DNA from: Homalodisca vitripennis
Lineage: Eukaryota > Arthropoda > Insecta > Hemiptera > Cicadellidae
Length of the DNA stretch: 64,000 nucleotides
Direction of reading: 5' to 3'
NCBI RefSeq assembly: GCF_021130785.1
Contig: NC_060212.1
Coordinates: 150,812,501-150,876,500, forward strand
Each line of letters opens with the position of its first letter. Position 1 is the first letter of the stretch. Of the stretch, positions 1-11,971 are shown one piece after another. The notes under the pieces are model-generated. The model did no database searches. It had not been told where the DNA came from and saw nothing but the letters and a program-made list of their open reading frames with translations. The position numbers and the translations under genes were made by a program.

Positions 1-207
1 TCTATGATATTTCTTACTTAATTAACCTTTCCAAAAGTTCAGTATGGCTTTATTTTACTCTTTACCCAGGAATTCAGGCGAAATCTTTCGCTAGCTGTAA
101 CTGGCTAACGAAGCGTTTTCGGACCTATGTTTATATAACATTTTTTCATTATTTTTACTAGTACAATGTGCTGTAGAAGTGGGGGGAGAACTTCATGAAT
201 CACCCTG
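1..207. mobile_element. Terminus of a mariner-type DNA transposon (partial)
   Basis: The stretch ends in CACCCTG followed by TA at 208-209. This is the form of the CAGGGTG-starting terminal repeats of many insect Tc1/mariner-type elements, and similar termini occur at 29192, 29677/31755 and 62875/63792. The rest of the element lies outside the window, so neither transposase nor the opposite terminus can be seen. Family assignment is an inference from the terminus only. Confidence 0.5.
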
Positions 208-339
208 TATACTTATGTAGGACCGAGATGCCTACTTTGGTTAAATAGTGCCTTCTTAAGACCATTTAAATTCACTTACCTACTATGTCACAGTTTAGCT
301 TGGCATATTGCCTCGATCAAATTTTATATACGTTCAATT
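208..339. other. Unassigned spacer
   Basis: Short AT-rich stretch between the mariner-type terminus and the 3' end of LINE A. No coding or structural signal seen. Confidence 0.5.
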
Positions 340-436
340 AAGTCAAAAGTCAAGTCAAAATATCTTTATTACATTATCATCAAGATAAGTATAGTGTCAC
401 ATTAATAAGACATTAAAAGATCTTAAAGTTAAGGCG

Positions 437-649
437 TCAAGAATTACAACAGTCAAAAAATTCATTTAAAGTACAAAAGGGCCGATCTTGTAGCCAGTTC
501 TTCAGGTCTCTTCTAAAGAGCCGCTTGTCGCTTTCCTTCAGCTCTGGCAGGGCGTTCCACATCTTGGCACTGATGTAGCTTGTCTTCTTTTCAGTGGAGC
601 TGAGTTTGTGCACAGGTAGGCAGTAGTTGTTGGCATGTCTGGTGTTGTA
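437..649 (-). pseudogene. LINE A C-terminal coding piece beyond the transposon insertion
   Basis: The minus strand from 649 reads YNTRHANNYCLPVHKLS, then KMWNALPELK, RRDLKNWLQDRP and a stop at about 437. This is the usual C-terminal tail of Jockey/CR1-like ORF2 proteins. The codons on either side of the Sailor-like insertion join as HQ-Y-NTRH once one TA is removed, so the interruption was made by the insertion itself. About 70 residues remain here. Confidence 0.85.
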
Positions 650-3519
650 CAGATGAAATAATTAGTCTGGGCGCGCGGGCCGGTCGGTCGGTGGTAGGCT
701 TAGGCGCGGGGGGGAAGAGGGGTGTGTGAATCGGTCATTCCTGAAAACATCACTCCCGCGCCACGGTGGCGGACTTCAATGTCGGGCCATCCGGAAGGGC
801 TTGGCTGACTTGTGACTCATCTTTCCCTCCAGCAAACCTTCCCTCCAAACAATATAATACCAGTGTGACATCTGTTGTCATAGAGTGAGCATCGTTTAAA
901 CTTCAGTATTAACAGTGAGTTGTTCTAAGCTGTGTGTATTTACTGTGTGCAGTTAACTGTGAATAATTATTACGTTTTTTATAATTATTAGTGTTTTTTG
1001 TATTGTGTTATTTTGTTTTAGTAAGAAGCTTATTTCATAAGCAATATGTGTGACCGCGTGAAATCAAAACTGAAGGGTAGAGTTTTGCACAGTGTCGTGT
1101 GGTATTGAATAAAACAACTACGAAATGATATTCTGTTTTTCAATATTTAATTTCGATTAAAATAATTTTGACTGTCCAATAAGAGAAACTAAATAATAAG
1201 TATAAGTGGTAAAGGAATGTAATATAAATTAATTTGTTCTTTGCGAAAAACAAATAAAACTACTAAACAAAAATTTAAAAAAAAGAGGCAACTAGAACGT
1301 GCACACAGCATGATTTAAAGCCAATGCTTTAGAACATTACACTCGTATTACTTTCTTAAATGTTTTCTTAAGTCGTGAAATTGTCAGTAATGTATATACA
1401 TTCATGAAAAAGGAGGCTGATGAAAAAACTTTAAGTATTCCCTTGGCAAAGGCCCGTGTCCGAACAGCAGTAGCTACAGGCGTCCTCAGAACGTGAAATC
1501 TCAAGAATTAATTAAAGAGCTTTACAAATTTAACCGTTAATAATGACAATGGTGAAAGTAGCTTTCTCACCCCAAACAAATTGAAAAGGAATCGTAAAAA
1601 AGTCTATTACAGGATTGGATGACTTTGACAAAGCTCTGATAAGGCGAGTTGTGTACGAGTTCCATCTTCTAAAAAACAAGCTACCAACTGTATCTTTGTT
1701 ACATGAAGAATTGAAACAGCGGATCGACTTTAAAGGATCAAAATCAAGCCTCAACAACATTCTTAAAGAACTTGGTTTTCGATGGAGAAGGACACAAAAT
1801 AACCGCAAGCTTTTGATCGAGACTAATGAAATAAGAGAAAAAAGAATTTCGTATTTAAGAGCACAAAAACGTTACAGAGATGAAGGACGTGAAATTATAT
1901 ACTTAGACGAGTCTTATATACTGACAAGTCATGTGTCAAGTTCATCGTTGGTCTGACGAATCAACTAAAGGAATGCGTGTTCCCATTTCGAAAGGGGAAC
2001 GGTTAATCATGATACACGCAGGAAGTGAGCTGGTTTTGTTCCCAATGCATTGACAATGTGGAAGGCATCGAGTCATTCGGGTGATTACCACGATAACGTG
2101 AATATGGAATCAATGATGAAATGGGATGAAGAGAAAAAACTTCTGCCTAAAATACCACCAAGATCAGTTATTGTTGTTGATAACGCACCCTATCACAATG
2201 TACAAAAAGACAAAGCACCTACTTCAAAAAGTAAGAAAACAATTGATGAAAGATTGGCTTTCTAAACATCAAATACCTTTTTCGGATGATTTGCTAGTCC
2301 CGGAGCTGTACAGGGTTATTCTCCTAAATAAACCGAGATTTGTTAGGTATGAGCTTGATGAACTAGTGACCAGCAGTGGAGGACATGTTGTGCTTCGGCT
2401 CCCACCATACCACCCGGACTTAAACCCTATTGAACTCATTTGGGCTGAAGTGAAAAAACTACGTAGCCAGTAGAAATATTCAGTGCAGTTTTCAAGTATT
2501 AAGTCTTTAGCGGAAGAAAAGTTTTCACTTATAGGTGCAGAGGAATGGGCCAGAAAGTGCGAACACGTGAAAAAAATTGAAAATGATTATGCTTCAGCTG
2601 AGCCCCAAATCGACAATCTCGTGGAATCAATGATCATTTCACTCGCCAGCAGTGACAGTGAAAGCAGTGAAAACGCGCCAGATGACTTGAGCGGCATTGA
2701 AGACTTGGGTGATTTGAGCGGCATTGAAGATTTGGATTGAAGCGTATGTATTAACTTTGTACATATTTTTTATTATTATTTATTAACATGTTTTAAATTA
2801 CTTCTGTCATTAAAAAACTGTGGAGAATGTTGAATACAACACTGTTCTGTTCTATTCTATTATGTAAGGATCTAGCTTTTATATTTAAGCCATTTAAAGA
2901 CAGTTTAAGATTTAAAATGTTAAAACTGAACTTTTATCCTTATTTTATCCTAGAAAAATATATTGGGTGAGGTTTTATAGGTAAGCCCAAAATGTCATTG
3001 CTTTCACGCTAAAAGAACTGAAGACCGTTACTGAGACTGAGAGGAGCTCGCGCGCCGAGTGTTTATAAATATTAAGATAACGCTTAATTTCCCCCGGAAT
3101 GAGGGGTCGTAGAAAAAGGTTTTTTAGACAAAAAATGCAGTTTAATCGATATTCTAAAACTTTTCCACGGGAAGTTTGATACTGACAGAATAATAAAAAA
3201 ACTTCCTCGCAGAGCGGAAAATTTCATGTCATAAAATTAACCAAACTAAAACTGTACTTGTTTTTACTAATTTAGACATTATTATTTTAGAATTGACATT
3301 TTTTTATACGTATTGGTTGGAAAGACAAGAATGTGTTCTTTAATTTGATATAACTTTTATTACGATAAAGTAATGGCAAAATGCTCATTTCATGTGTTAA
3401 ATGGAATGAGTTTTGTGAAACGTTGCGAGTGACAGCGAAATAGAACCTCAACCGAGCCGAACCTTAGTTGAACGGCTAGTAGTGCCAGAGCCGCGAGCCC
3501 AGACTAATTATTTCATCTG
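650..3519 (+). mobile_element. Sailor-like (IS630/Tc1/mariner, DD~82E) DNA transposon
   Basis: The ends are inverted repeats beginning CAGATGAAATAATTAGTCTG (650 onward, and reversed to 3519). They are identical for 23 bp and nearly so for 28 bp. TA target duplications sit at 648-649 and 3520-3521. The element lies inside LINE A, whose coding frame continues exactly across it. It carries one transposase pseudogene on the plus strand. The catalytic spacing of about 82-84 residues between the second Asp and the Glu matches the described DD82E (Sailor) family. Length 2870 bp. Confidence 0.85.
1366..2740 (+). pseudogene. Sailor-like transposase, frameshifted
   Basis: This is a DDE-type transposase that would cut and join the element ends. 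The N-terminal helix-turn-helix region is readable from about 1366 (SREIVSNVY, then KARVRTAVATG), followed by FRWRRTQNNR. First catalytic Asp in IYLDES (about 1905). Second Asp in VVDNAPYH (about 2178). Glu in LNPIELIWAEVK (about 2430). An acidic Ser/Glu-rich tail ends at 2740. Breaks: stop codons around 1495-1510; a frameshift near 1935, after which the frame reads WSDESTKG and IMIHAGSE; a stop near 2052; a frameshift near 2245; and a stop at 2471. All catalytic residues survive, but the protein cannot be made whole. Confidence 0.85.
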
Positions 3520-3521
3520 TA
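3520..3521. repeat. TA target-site duplication (partner at 648-649)
   Basis: These two bases and 648-649 flank the Sailor-like element. Removing the element and one TA restores the LINE codons for His-Gln-Tyr-Asn-Thr-Arg-His. Confidence 0.85.
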
Positions 3522-6500
3522 CTGGTGGAATTGTGATCCACTTCTAGCGGATTCCGGTTCCTTGATGTGGACATGGGTTATTGCCTCCAGGATGTACAAG
3601 TTGATCACTGTAAGAATCCTCAGTTCTTGGAAGGCTGTTCTACAGGATTCTCTGAATTGTAGATTATACAGGATTCTAATGACCCGTTTTTGGAGGATAA
3701 GAATGCGCTGCATGTTCCCTGCTGTAGTGCTGCCCCTTACATAAGATATCCCCTTATCTAAGATGTGGTTCAAATAGAGCATGATAAGCTGTTTTTGTGG
3801 TTGTCATATCACTTACATTTTTCATTCTTCTTATAACAAACAGTCCTGTACTTAATTTATTGCAGAGAGTATCTATATGAGCCGTCCATGAGAGTTTGTC
3901 ATCAAGAGTTATACCAAAGTATTCTGTGGTTGTGACTTCTTCCAGTTCAGGTAGTCTTCCGGTTTTCTTGCTTTGCTTACCCAGCATTAGCTGCTTAGTT
4001 TTACTTTTGTTGACAACAAGGTCATTGTTGTGACAGTATTGTATTGCCATGTTTAGGGCAACAAAGCTGTCTACTTCAAGTTGGTCAGCTCTTGGTCTAC
4101 CAAGCAGCAATACTGAGTCATCGGCATACATTAGCGTTTCACTGTAGTCTTGCATGTACCTGGGGAAGTCGTTTGTGAAAAGTATAAAAAGGACAGGTCC
4201 TAAGACCGATCCTTGAGGGACTCCTCGAGTAATTGGCTTTGGTTTAGAGCTAACTGCTTCTATTTTGCCATCTACTAAATGTGTAATTTCAACCAGTTGG
4301 CTTCGGTTGGTTAGGTAACTGAAGAACCAGGCTTTTGCATTCCCTTGTATTCCTAGAGTGGCTAATTTCTTTAATAGGTAGTCATGATCCAGGCAGGCAA
4401 AAGCTTTACTGTAGTCTAAGAGTACAGCAGTAGATGTATTTCCTTCTTCTAGTTGATCTAGAAGAAAATCTACTAGGCTTATCAGTGCTGTGCTCGTTGA
4501 TTTTCCAGCCAGGAAACCATGTTGATTGTGTGTTAACAGTTTATTAAGTGAGAGGTGTTCAAACAGTCTGATTAAAACTATTTTTTCAATTATTTTAGAA
4601 AAAAGTAGGTATTAGCGAAATGGAACGGTAGTTGGCTGCTTGGTTTGCGGAGCCTTTTTTGAATTTGGGATAAACTTTAGCTATTTTGAGTGCTGAGGGA
4701 AAGGTTCCTGAGCTGAAAGACTTATTTGTAATGTCTATAAGGGGATGTATCAGTTCATCCTCACAAAACTTGAATAGTTTAGAGGATATATCGTCATACC
4801 CCGCTGAAGTTTTAGGTTGCAGTGATTTAATAATTTTAGACATTTCTTGTATAAAAGTTGGTGTTAATACAAGATTTGGAGGAACTGTGTTAAGAACTGG
4901 TAAAGTTAGTTGTCTTTTAACATTTCCATTGCTTTTTATTGTTTCTTCAGCAACAGTGGTGAAATATTGATTTAAATGGTCTGCTATCTCTAATGGGTTT
5001 GTTTTTTCCTGCCCTTGAACTTCGTCTAGTTAGATGGTTTGTCTCTTCTTTGGGTTTTCTTTCAGAGTTTATTATATTCCAGATAGTTTTTTTATTTATT
5101 ACTGGATTCTGCAATTTTAGATGTATTTATTTGTTTTCTTATTTGTCGTAGTTGCAAATCACATTCCTTTTTTAAATTTGATGCTATTCTCTTGTGTTCT
5201 TCCATACCGCTTGCGAGGTATGTGTTTTGGGCTCTTTGAAACTGAGTTTTTAGTTCTATTGCAGTGGGGTTAGTAATAGCATGGTTGGTTTTTCTTTTAT
5301 GCCTTGCATTTATTAGGGGACATGTTTGATTTAGTGCTTGCTGAATCAGGGTATAAAATTTAGCATATGCATTATTTGTGTATATTGTACTGTATACTTC
5401 AGTCCAGTCTTCTTGTTTCAATAGCTGTTTTAATTTAAGTAGGTTTCTATAATTAGTGTGTCTTTTTTTGTTGTCAGTGTTGTAGGTGGGTCTGTGTCTC
5501 TAACAATCCTGCACATCTGACCTGTGTGGTCGGATATGCATGTGTCTAGAACTTCAATATCCAATTCACTTGGCAACAGGTTGGTGCAGACACAGTATAT
5601 TGATGTTTGAGACATTGGTATTATTCTGCTTGGTGGGAGATCGACTCTATACATGTTATGGCCACTAAGTGTGTCTCTCAGCTGGAGGTAGTCGTTCCTT
5701 CTAGCAAGGCAGTCTATATTTATATCCCCAATGAGTATAGTGGAGTATTTTTCAGCAGAGATTCTTTCAAGGACATCATTGATTACTTCTAGTCCTGCCT
5801 CTAGATTTCCTTGTGTTCTATGAATTCCTCTTAAAAAAAGTATTGATTTTTTTAAGGTAACTTTTAATGCGGCCACTTCACAAGTCATTTCAATGCAAAG
5901 CTCTTTTAAGTTAACTGTTTCAGTTTTAGCTGTTAACGAATTTATTGTGTAGATTGCGACACCTCCCTTTGTATGAGTTTCACAACAGAAAGATGCTTTC
6001 AGAGTGTAGCCAATGAGCCTGGTGTTGTTAAGAGTATCCTTTTTTGTCCTTGTTCTGTGAGAACTACTAAATAAGGTTTTAGTATGTTTAACTGTGCATT
6101 AAGCATCTCAATTTTATTGGCCATCCGGTTTGTGTTTTAGTGAAACAGTGTCAATGGATTTCTTTGATCTTTCCATTTCTGTATTTGTTCATTTTTCTGT
6201 GGAGATGGGCTAAAATACTATTGTTTGTTTGGGAGTTTTGAGTTGGTGTTTGTATGGGTAACTCGGTTACTGAAAGGTTAGGGTATATGTTTTATAGTGT
6301 TCAATATTGTTATCGAAAAAATCTACTATTGTTTCTGTTTCCCTTCTTATCCTAGCATGTTCTGGTGGGAGTCTACAGGTTTTAAGCGGCTGGCTAATTG
6401 TCACTGTAGCGATTTCTTTAAGGGGTGATTCTTCTTTTCCTTTAGAGCTGGAAATATAACTCGTAGTAGCTTCTTTTTTCTTTTGAACTTGAGCGAGACA

Positions 6501-6622
6501 CTGTAGATGTTTTTTTGTTGTATTTGACTTTTTTTACAGTCAGTGTTTAATATAGGTATCTTCTTCTGAGATTCAGGCGTTAAGATAATAGTTTTTTGTT
6601 GGCTGGCTTCAGGGTGCCACAT
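3522..6622 (-). pseudogene. LINE A endonuclease-reverse transcriptase polyprotein, decayed main part
   Basis: The reading is broken by several frameshifts and stops. In order on the minus strand: an N-terminal basic stretch starting MWHPEASQQK (6622); an endonuclease block with GDINID around 5730 and SDHTGQ around 5530; an RT palm/finger block with SAGYDD and ANYRSISL (4595-4843); a segment around 4180-4570 whose plus-strand text reverse-complements to HGF and GVPQGS-type RT motifs; then the YADD catalytic box near 4125 and the thumb. In the family this protein nicks target DNA and reverse-transcribes the element RNA. With this many lesions it cannot make a full protein. Confidence 0.85.
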
Positions 6623-6711
6623 TTTATAACAGTATTTAATGCATAAGATGATTTTAATTCGTCACTGGCGCAATCTGGAGTAAAATTTATATATTAATGT
6701 TTTATTTACTA

Positions 6712-7076
6712 CAGTAGAACCCCTCATATCCGGCCACCACGGGACCGAGCCCCTGGCCGGATAACGATTCGGCCGGATAAACCAACCTACAGTACACAGC
6801 ACTTGACGAAACAAAACAATTGTACTGTACTGTACTAACCGCACTGGAAATAATCAACGAACTGTTTACAGGTTAAACCTATTAGCTCAACTGAGGACAA
6901 CACAGGAAAATGTAAACAAATAGATACACCAAAATAACGCAAGAGTCGTGGGAGACTAGTGCGTGCAACTGCGCGTCTGCAAGCCGTGGTAAATAAATTT
7001 CGATATTGTCTTCCGGGAAGTGGCCGGATAAACCGAGGTGCGGTAAAACCGAGGCCAGATATGAGGGGTTCTACTG
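6712..7076. mobile_element. pogo/Tigger-like MITE
   Basis: Terminal inverted repeats start CAGTAGAACCCCTCATATCC at 6712 and reappear reversed ending at 7076. TA duplications are at 6710-6711 and 7077-7078. The 365 bp interior repeats GGCCGGATAA motifs close to both ends and contains no transposase. The terminal sequence is typical of insect pogo-like elements, so this is a non-autonomous derivative. Confidence 0.85.
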
Positions 7077-7299
7077 TATCTGCATTACACTACCGATCAA
7101 GCACTGTTTACTTATTATTGATAAAATTCAAATGTAAACAGATGTTTCATAAAGTTTCTCGAACTATAGCTGTCAACAGCTGTCAAAATACGTTTCGTTC
7201 TTATCATAACATTCGAATGTAAACAAACTTTTTTTCAATTTGAATTCGACTTTATTTGGTGAAATGAATGTGTTATGGGTGGTAAAAAGCACTCTAAAT

Positions 7300-7422
7300 G
7301 TTAATTCAGACCAAAAGCTATACCTGTTCCAAATTTCAGCACAATCCGTATAACAGTTTCAGCGTGATTCGAGGACAAACATCCAAACATTCAAACTTTC
7401 GCATTTATAATATTAGTGGGAC
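7300..7422 (+). repeat. 3' tail of an RTE- or SINE-like retroposon
   Basis: The stretch containing CTGTTCCAAATTTCAGCACA, GTGATTCGAGGACAAACATC and CGCATTTATAATATTAGTGG has the form of a very common insect retroposon 3' end. There is no coding sequence upstream, so this is probably a 5'-truncated copy. Class assignment is by recognition only. Confidence 0.5.
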
Positions 7423-8691
7423 TAAATTGAATAATACAAGGACAAATATATATCATGTAAGCAGTGCGTGTCTCAATTGACATCGTTTTCAATTATGCAA
7501 TTAAATTATAAAAGGAAATAACACAATGCAATGTAAATTGTCATTTATTGGTTAAAAATACAAATACAAATAAGATAAAATAAACTTATTGCTCTTGCAA
7601 CCAATAATAAAAGTTCACCTTTGCAGTAGGTTGTAGGTGCACTTTGGTATATATGAGCTAAAGTGATAAATCAGTATACATGTTAACTGCATAGTAATAC
7701 TTACATAAATGTATACTTATAATACTTAATATTCTTTGGCTTATTTCTATAGTAAAATATCAATACAAGTATACAACAATATTTGATTTGTTTATGTTTG
7801 TAATCACATACTCTAGTAAATACTGTGGGAAAATATATTTTATGTTATTTGGTTATTAAAAGCCTTATACCATCTTAGGTTATTTTAAACATTGTGTGTT
7901 TAAGAGTATTTGTTCTAATGCCTGAATAATGGTGGTGATAGATACTACAACCTGAAATATAGTGTAATTTTTAGGAGCTAATAATGTAAAATGTGTTAAA
8001 AATATCATAAATGCACTAACACAAATTTATTAAGGCACATTATTGTACAATATGGGAGCTAGTAATGCAAAATGCATGTTAAAAGATTAAAGATGCATTA
8101 ACACAAATTTATTAAGGCACATTATTGTACAATGTGGATATTGTACTAAAATAGATAAAAATGACATTATTTGTATGCAGTGTCATACGTTTAACAATAT
8201 ATAATATTCTTAAAACTTAAATAAAAGAATAACAGCCTTTTGAGGAACATATTTTTCAATTATATTCTAGGCAGAAGTTATATTTGCCCAGCTATTAGTA
8301 ATTATTAGGATAACAGTTACTTATCCAAAACAATATTAGCAATGAAACTTTCAAGTTCCAAAAAAGAAACCATAGATAATAGATATCTTATATTTAAATA
8401 TACGTACAAAAGTAACAACATAGTTATAAAACACAGCGATTATCAACTTGTTAAAAACAAATCTTATGAAAAATTGTAGACTAATACTTCAAAAAATATC
8501 TGACAAAACTATTACTAAGGCACTTATTAAAATATAAAATATTGATTGATTTCGTGGGAAATCAGAGAGAATACTAGATAAAATAAGAGAATATGGAGAC
8601 TAAAATGAGCTGTTCAATCAAAGATGTCCTACAGCATATATTACTCTTTTTCAGAATAATTGCTTAATGTGTATGTTGTAGAGCAAGTGAT
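7423..8691. other. Region downstream of the SIAH-like gene, probable 3' UTR and flank
   Basis: AT-rich with no coding signal on either strand. It lies immediately 3' of the SIAH-like stop codon on the minus strand, so part of it is probably that gene's 3' UTR. The only structure is the tandem duplication at 7973-8138. Confidence 0.5.
7973..8138. repeat. Tandem dimer, about 83 bp unit
   Basis: Two adjacent imperfect copies. Both contain GGAGCTA(A/G)TAATG near the start and ACACAAATTTATTAAGGCAC with ATTATTGTACAAT at the end. It lies downstream of the SIAH-like coding region, possibly inside the 3' UTR. Confidence 0.75.
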
Positions 8692-9212
8692 CTACAAAGG
8701 TTTTTTAATTATCTCCGTGGAGTAGTGCACTCCACTATGGAACTGGTTGAAGGAGAGAGCTATTTTTTTGGGTAGGTGGAAGGACTCTTTGTCTTTGAAC
8801 AGACTGTAGAAGTCGAAGGCATCGCTGTGGACCGGAATGGTGCTAGAATAGTTGGTCTCAGGTGTGTGAAAGGTGACCATCACAGCAAACTTCTCTTTCG
8901 GTTTCTCAAGCGGTACGTATTGGTAGAACTGTACCAGCCTGCCCGCCCGAACACGGACATGCTGCCAGAAGATGTTGTTGTAAGCGATGATCACACACAG
9001 ACCCTCCCTGTTCATCTTGGTATTGAAGGACATCAATATTTTAGATTCGGAGGCGGTGCGAACCAGATCCTTGGCGTGGACACTCTCCAGATGTTCCAGT
9101 AGCTTCCCTGCAACACCTCTCCACCCACACTGAGGTATACGACATTCTGTTTGGCGATAGCGGCAGAATGTCTCGTGATCATTGTCATTGACCAACACAA
9201 GACTCTCGCAAC
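8692..9212 (-). CDS. SIAH/sina-like E3 ubiquitin ligase, terminal coding exon (SIAH zinc fingers and substrate-binding domain)
   Basis: This terminal exon encodes the region after the RING of a seven-in-absentia type ubiquitin ligase, which binds substrates and dimerises. The open frame ends at 8692. The exon begins at 9212 after a TTGTTGTAAAG acceptor, and its first two bases GT complete a Gly codon begun in the RING exon. It shows the SIAH zinc-finger spacing: GCESLV, HETFCRYRQTECRIPQCGW with a following His pair (HLESVH). Next is a roughly 110-residue beta-rich C-terminal domain ending FHSGVHYSTEIIKKPL. The frame upstream of 9212 continues open for a few codons but reads into the polypyrimidine tract, so the splice start is preferred. 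No internal stops. Probably functional. Confidence 0.85.
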
Positions 9213-9581
9213 CTTTACAACAAAAAAACAAGTACGTGTTGTTAAAATTTTCTCACAAAACAAACTACTAGTATTACTAGTTTAATTTTTTCCTTATCCT
9301 TAGAATGATAGTATTAGTTATGGTAAGTCAGTAAACAGAATTTCTTCTTAAAACTATACAATATATTAATGTCTTCAATTATTTCAAAAATGTTTAAGTT
9401 GAATTATTAAACACTGAACTATGTTGCATTTTGGAAATATTTCGTCCTAGGAAATATTATAATTTGATCTATCAAAGGCAATTTGTTTTTTGATCAGATA
9501 TGATTACTTTTGCTAATGAAATTGAGGTTTTTAAAGGAATTTCAAAATTGGAAAAAGTTTGTCTTTGGAAATCTACATTAA

Positions 9582-10442
9582 CCCATTGCGGATCGTGAAA
9601 ACGGCGCGCGCGCGGGCCTTAGAGTACGAATTAATCCGTATTACAACGCAGCACCCGCAGTGTTTGCACGCCTACCTGCCTGCTTAGCGCGCTCGCTAAT
9701 TAGGCCAGCGTATATAATTATACATGTTTTGTTTGTTTATGTTGTTATTTATGTTATATAAGCATTATACAGATCATATTAGACAAGTATATTATACTAG
9801 AACAAATGTAAAAATACAGGTACATAACATTTTTACTTACGTTTTTTGCGTGTTGTAGCTGCTTGATATAGGACGGATCAAACGTTTTACACAATAAAAA
9901 AATGTTGTAATAAAACTGTCACTTCAAGAAACAACTAATCTAATATTTACAAAATATTGAGACTGTCTTTGTCTTAGTAGTGGATTTTGGTGTGATAGTC
10001 ACGGAAACAATTATACGCGTGATAGAATCGTCTCCATCCTCAATAACACTATCGATATCACTTTCATCACTTCCACTTTCTAATAATAGTCTATCTAATT
10101 CAGATGATCGTAAATTATCACCCATTTTATTTACGTACACGCACACGAGGCAAAGGAAAATCGAACGCCACGACTGTACGACTCAGACAAACAATTTGTC
10201 GCAAATAAAAACGTTATTGACCGATAACGAGGGGAGTAAGTATTTATGGACAGGTACCAGAGATAAGATAGGAAGCCAGTGCAGGAAAACGGACTATAAA
10301 TAATCTCCGAGACTTATAACAGCGATAAGCGTTCAAAACAAATGAGTCATCCGTACCACGTCATCCGCGTGAGGGTCACGTCATTGTGCTTTTGGTCCAC
10401 GCCTCGCTCCGCGTCACCCTCACGTCGTTGATCCGCAATGGG
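9582..10442. mobile_element. piggyBac-type MITE (CCCATTGCGGATC termini)
   Basis: TTAA at 9578-9581 and 10443-10446 flanks inverted termini CCCATTGCGGATC. It is 861 bp and CpG-richer than its surroundings (a GCGCGCGCGC run near 9605). It retains only the first part of a piggyBac transposase, so it is an internally deleted, non-autonomous derivative. Confidence 0.9.
9940..10125 (-). pseudogene. piggyBac transposase N-terminal remnant
   Basis: The peptide begins MGDNLRSSELDRLLLESGSD and continues with an acidic DESDIDS stretch. This is the same kind of Ser/Asp-rich N-terminus as MSDNLRSQSS in the piggyBac at 46511. The catalytic core is absent because of the internal deletion. Seven extra in-frame codons precede this Met, but the family start resembles this one. 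Confidence 0.75.
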
Positions 10443-10446
10443 TTAA

Positions 10447-10850
10447 CCCTTTGAGTGTCACACAGTCATATATTTTTGCCAACATCTATTTTAAAATGGT
10501 TTGTTTTTATTTCTCAGTCTTTCTATGTTTTGATGTGACAAACACTTGTATTTCCAATAATCTTTAACATTCTGCAATGTTTGATAAAAGTAAAATAAAA
10601 AAGAACAAATAACCTCTAATGGTGTGTGGGTGTGTCTGTGTGTGTGTTGGATTTTAAATTTTTCATAATTTTGTATTTGCTGACATGTGTTTCAGCAATC
10701 ATGCCATGTCACGGTTGCAAAATTATACATATCGTTGAACATTATATCCTCACAACAAACTATAAACAAATAAAAATAATAACACATATGGTGATGATAA
10801 TATCTAATGAACTCTTATGTTAGTAAAGTCTACGTTAGGATTACTTTCTT
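10447..10850. other. Unassigned intronic stretch
   Basis: Directly after the MITE the text reads CCCTTTGAGTGTCACACAG, which resembles another piggyBac terminus. No partner was found. Otherwise AT-rich intron with a short TG-rich run at 10623-10650. Confidence 0.4.
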
Positions 10851-11971
10851 AGTTTTAAAATTTGTTCAAATATTGGATTTTTTGTATCGACTTGTATTGT
10901 ATTTAATATATATGTTAATTCAATCTCTTTTATAATTTAAATATATTATATAGAATATAATTTTCTCCCTTTTTCTTATATTCTATAATTTCCAGCTTTT
11001 CTTTCATACTTTTATAACTACAACATGTTTGTAAGAGATGTTTAAAACCACCTTCATATACTGGTTATGTTGATTCATTTCTAAGTCTTGTATATATTTT
11101 CTTTAAATAGTAACTTGAAATTTAAACAGGTCTGGCTAATATAATAATTTGACAATCACTGCAATTAATTTTACAAATTCCAGAATTTTCATAAGAATCA
11201 TTTTGTTTTTTGGTTTACTTTAACTGTTTATTAATAAGATCAAACCCGTTATGTCTTGATCTATAGCTTAATTGTAGATTTTTCAAATGTTTTTCTTGTT
11301 GCTTTATTTAAAATAGTGCTAAAAGGTAGACAAATATATCCTTTTTCTTGTTTGTTTTCATTACCATTTAAGTTTTTATTGGTTTTAGCCATAGATCATT
11401 TCACATATATTTTTTTCAATTGTTTTGGTACTGTATACATTTTCTATTGCCAAGTTTATAATTATTTTCTTTTCATTTTCAAAATTAGATATATTCATTG
11501 AAAATTTTGTTTTGATCTGTTTACCATTTAGTTAAATTCTGGTATTTTATGATTCCAAGGATGATTAGAACATTTTTTGAACAAGAAGGTCGTTTTGATA
11601 TGGTTTTCTGAATATTTTGAATTTATGATTACCATTTTCGTTTGTTATTGTCAAGTCGAAAAAGTTAATTTTTTCTTTGAGTTGCTTTTTAAAATTTGAT
11701 AGTGTTATATAACAAATTTTAAAATGTTAAAATAAATGTAAAAGAGAACTAATTTATCTCTCTTCTTCCATTACCTTGAAAGAAACATAAAATGTCATCC
11801 ACATACTGTGCTACACATGAAGTACATTACCATGAAATGGGTTATCATTATTGATTATTTGTTGGTTTCTAATTTATGCAAAAAGATGTTTGCTAATAAA
11901 CCTGGCAAAAAGGAACCCATAGCTAATCCAGTTTCTTTTTTATAAACCCTGAATCGTATGTATATACAATA

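Larger units (their letters stand above)
340..6640 (-). mobile_element. LINE copy A (Jockey/CR1-like non-LTR retrotransposon), split by a DNA transposon
   Basis: A minus-strand non-LTR retrotransposon runs from about 6640 (5') to about 340 (3') and is interrupted by the Sailor-like element at 650-3519. Reading the minus strand gives an apurinic-type endonuclease (about 5430-6110), reverse transcriptase blocks (about 3754-5421), and after the interruption the C-terminal region with the YNTRH motif. The 3' end has an AATAAAGATAT signal followed by TTGACT-type repeats, a LINE-like microsatellite tail. Copies B and C are recognisably the same family (YNTRH, YADD and endonuclease blocks align by eye). 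The clade name is an inference. The 5' boundary is approximate. Confidence 0.85.

Noticed and set aside
8776..9102. 108-codon plus-strand frame opposite the SIAH exon
   Set aside because: Antisense shadow; the minus-strand frame has clear SIAH motifs and splice support.
10443..10470. Second piggyBac element starting CCCTTTGAGTG at the same TTAA
   Set aside because: No matching inverted terminus was found in the window.
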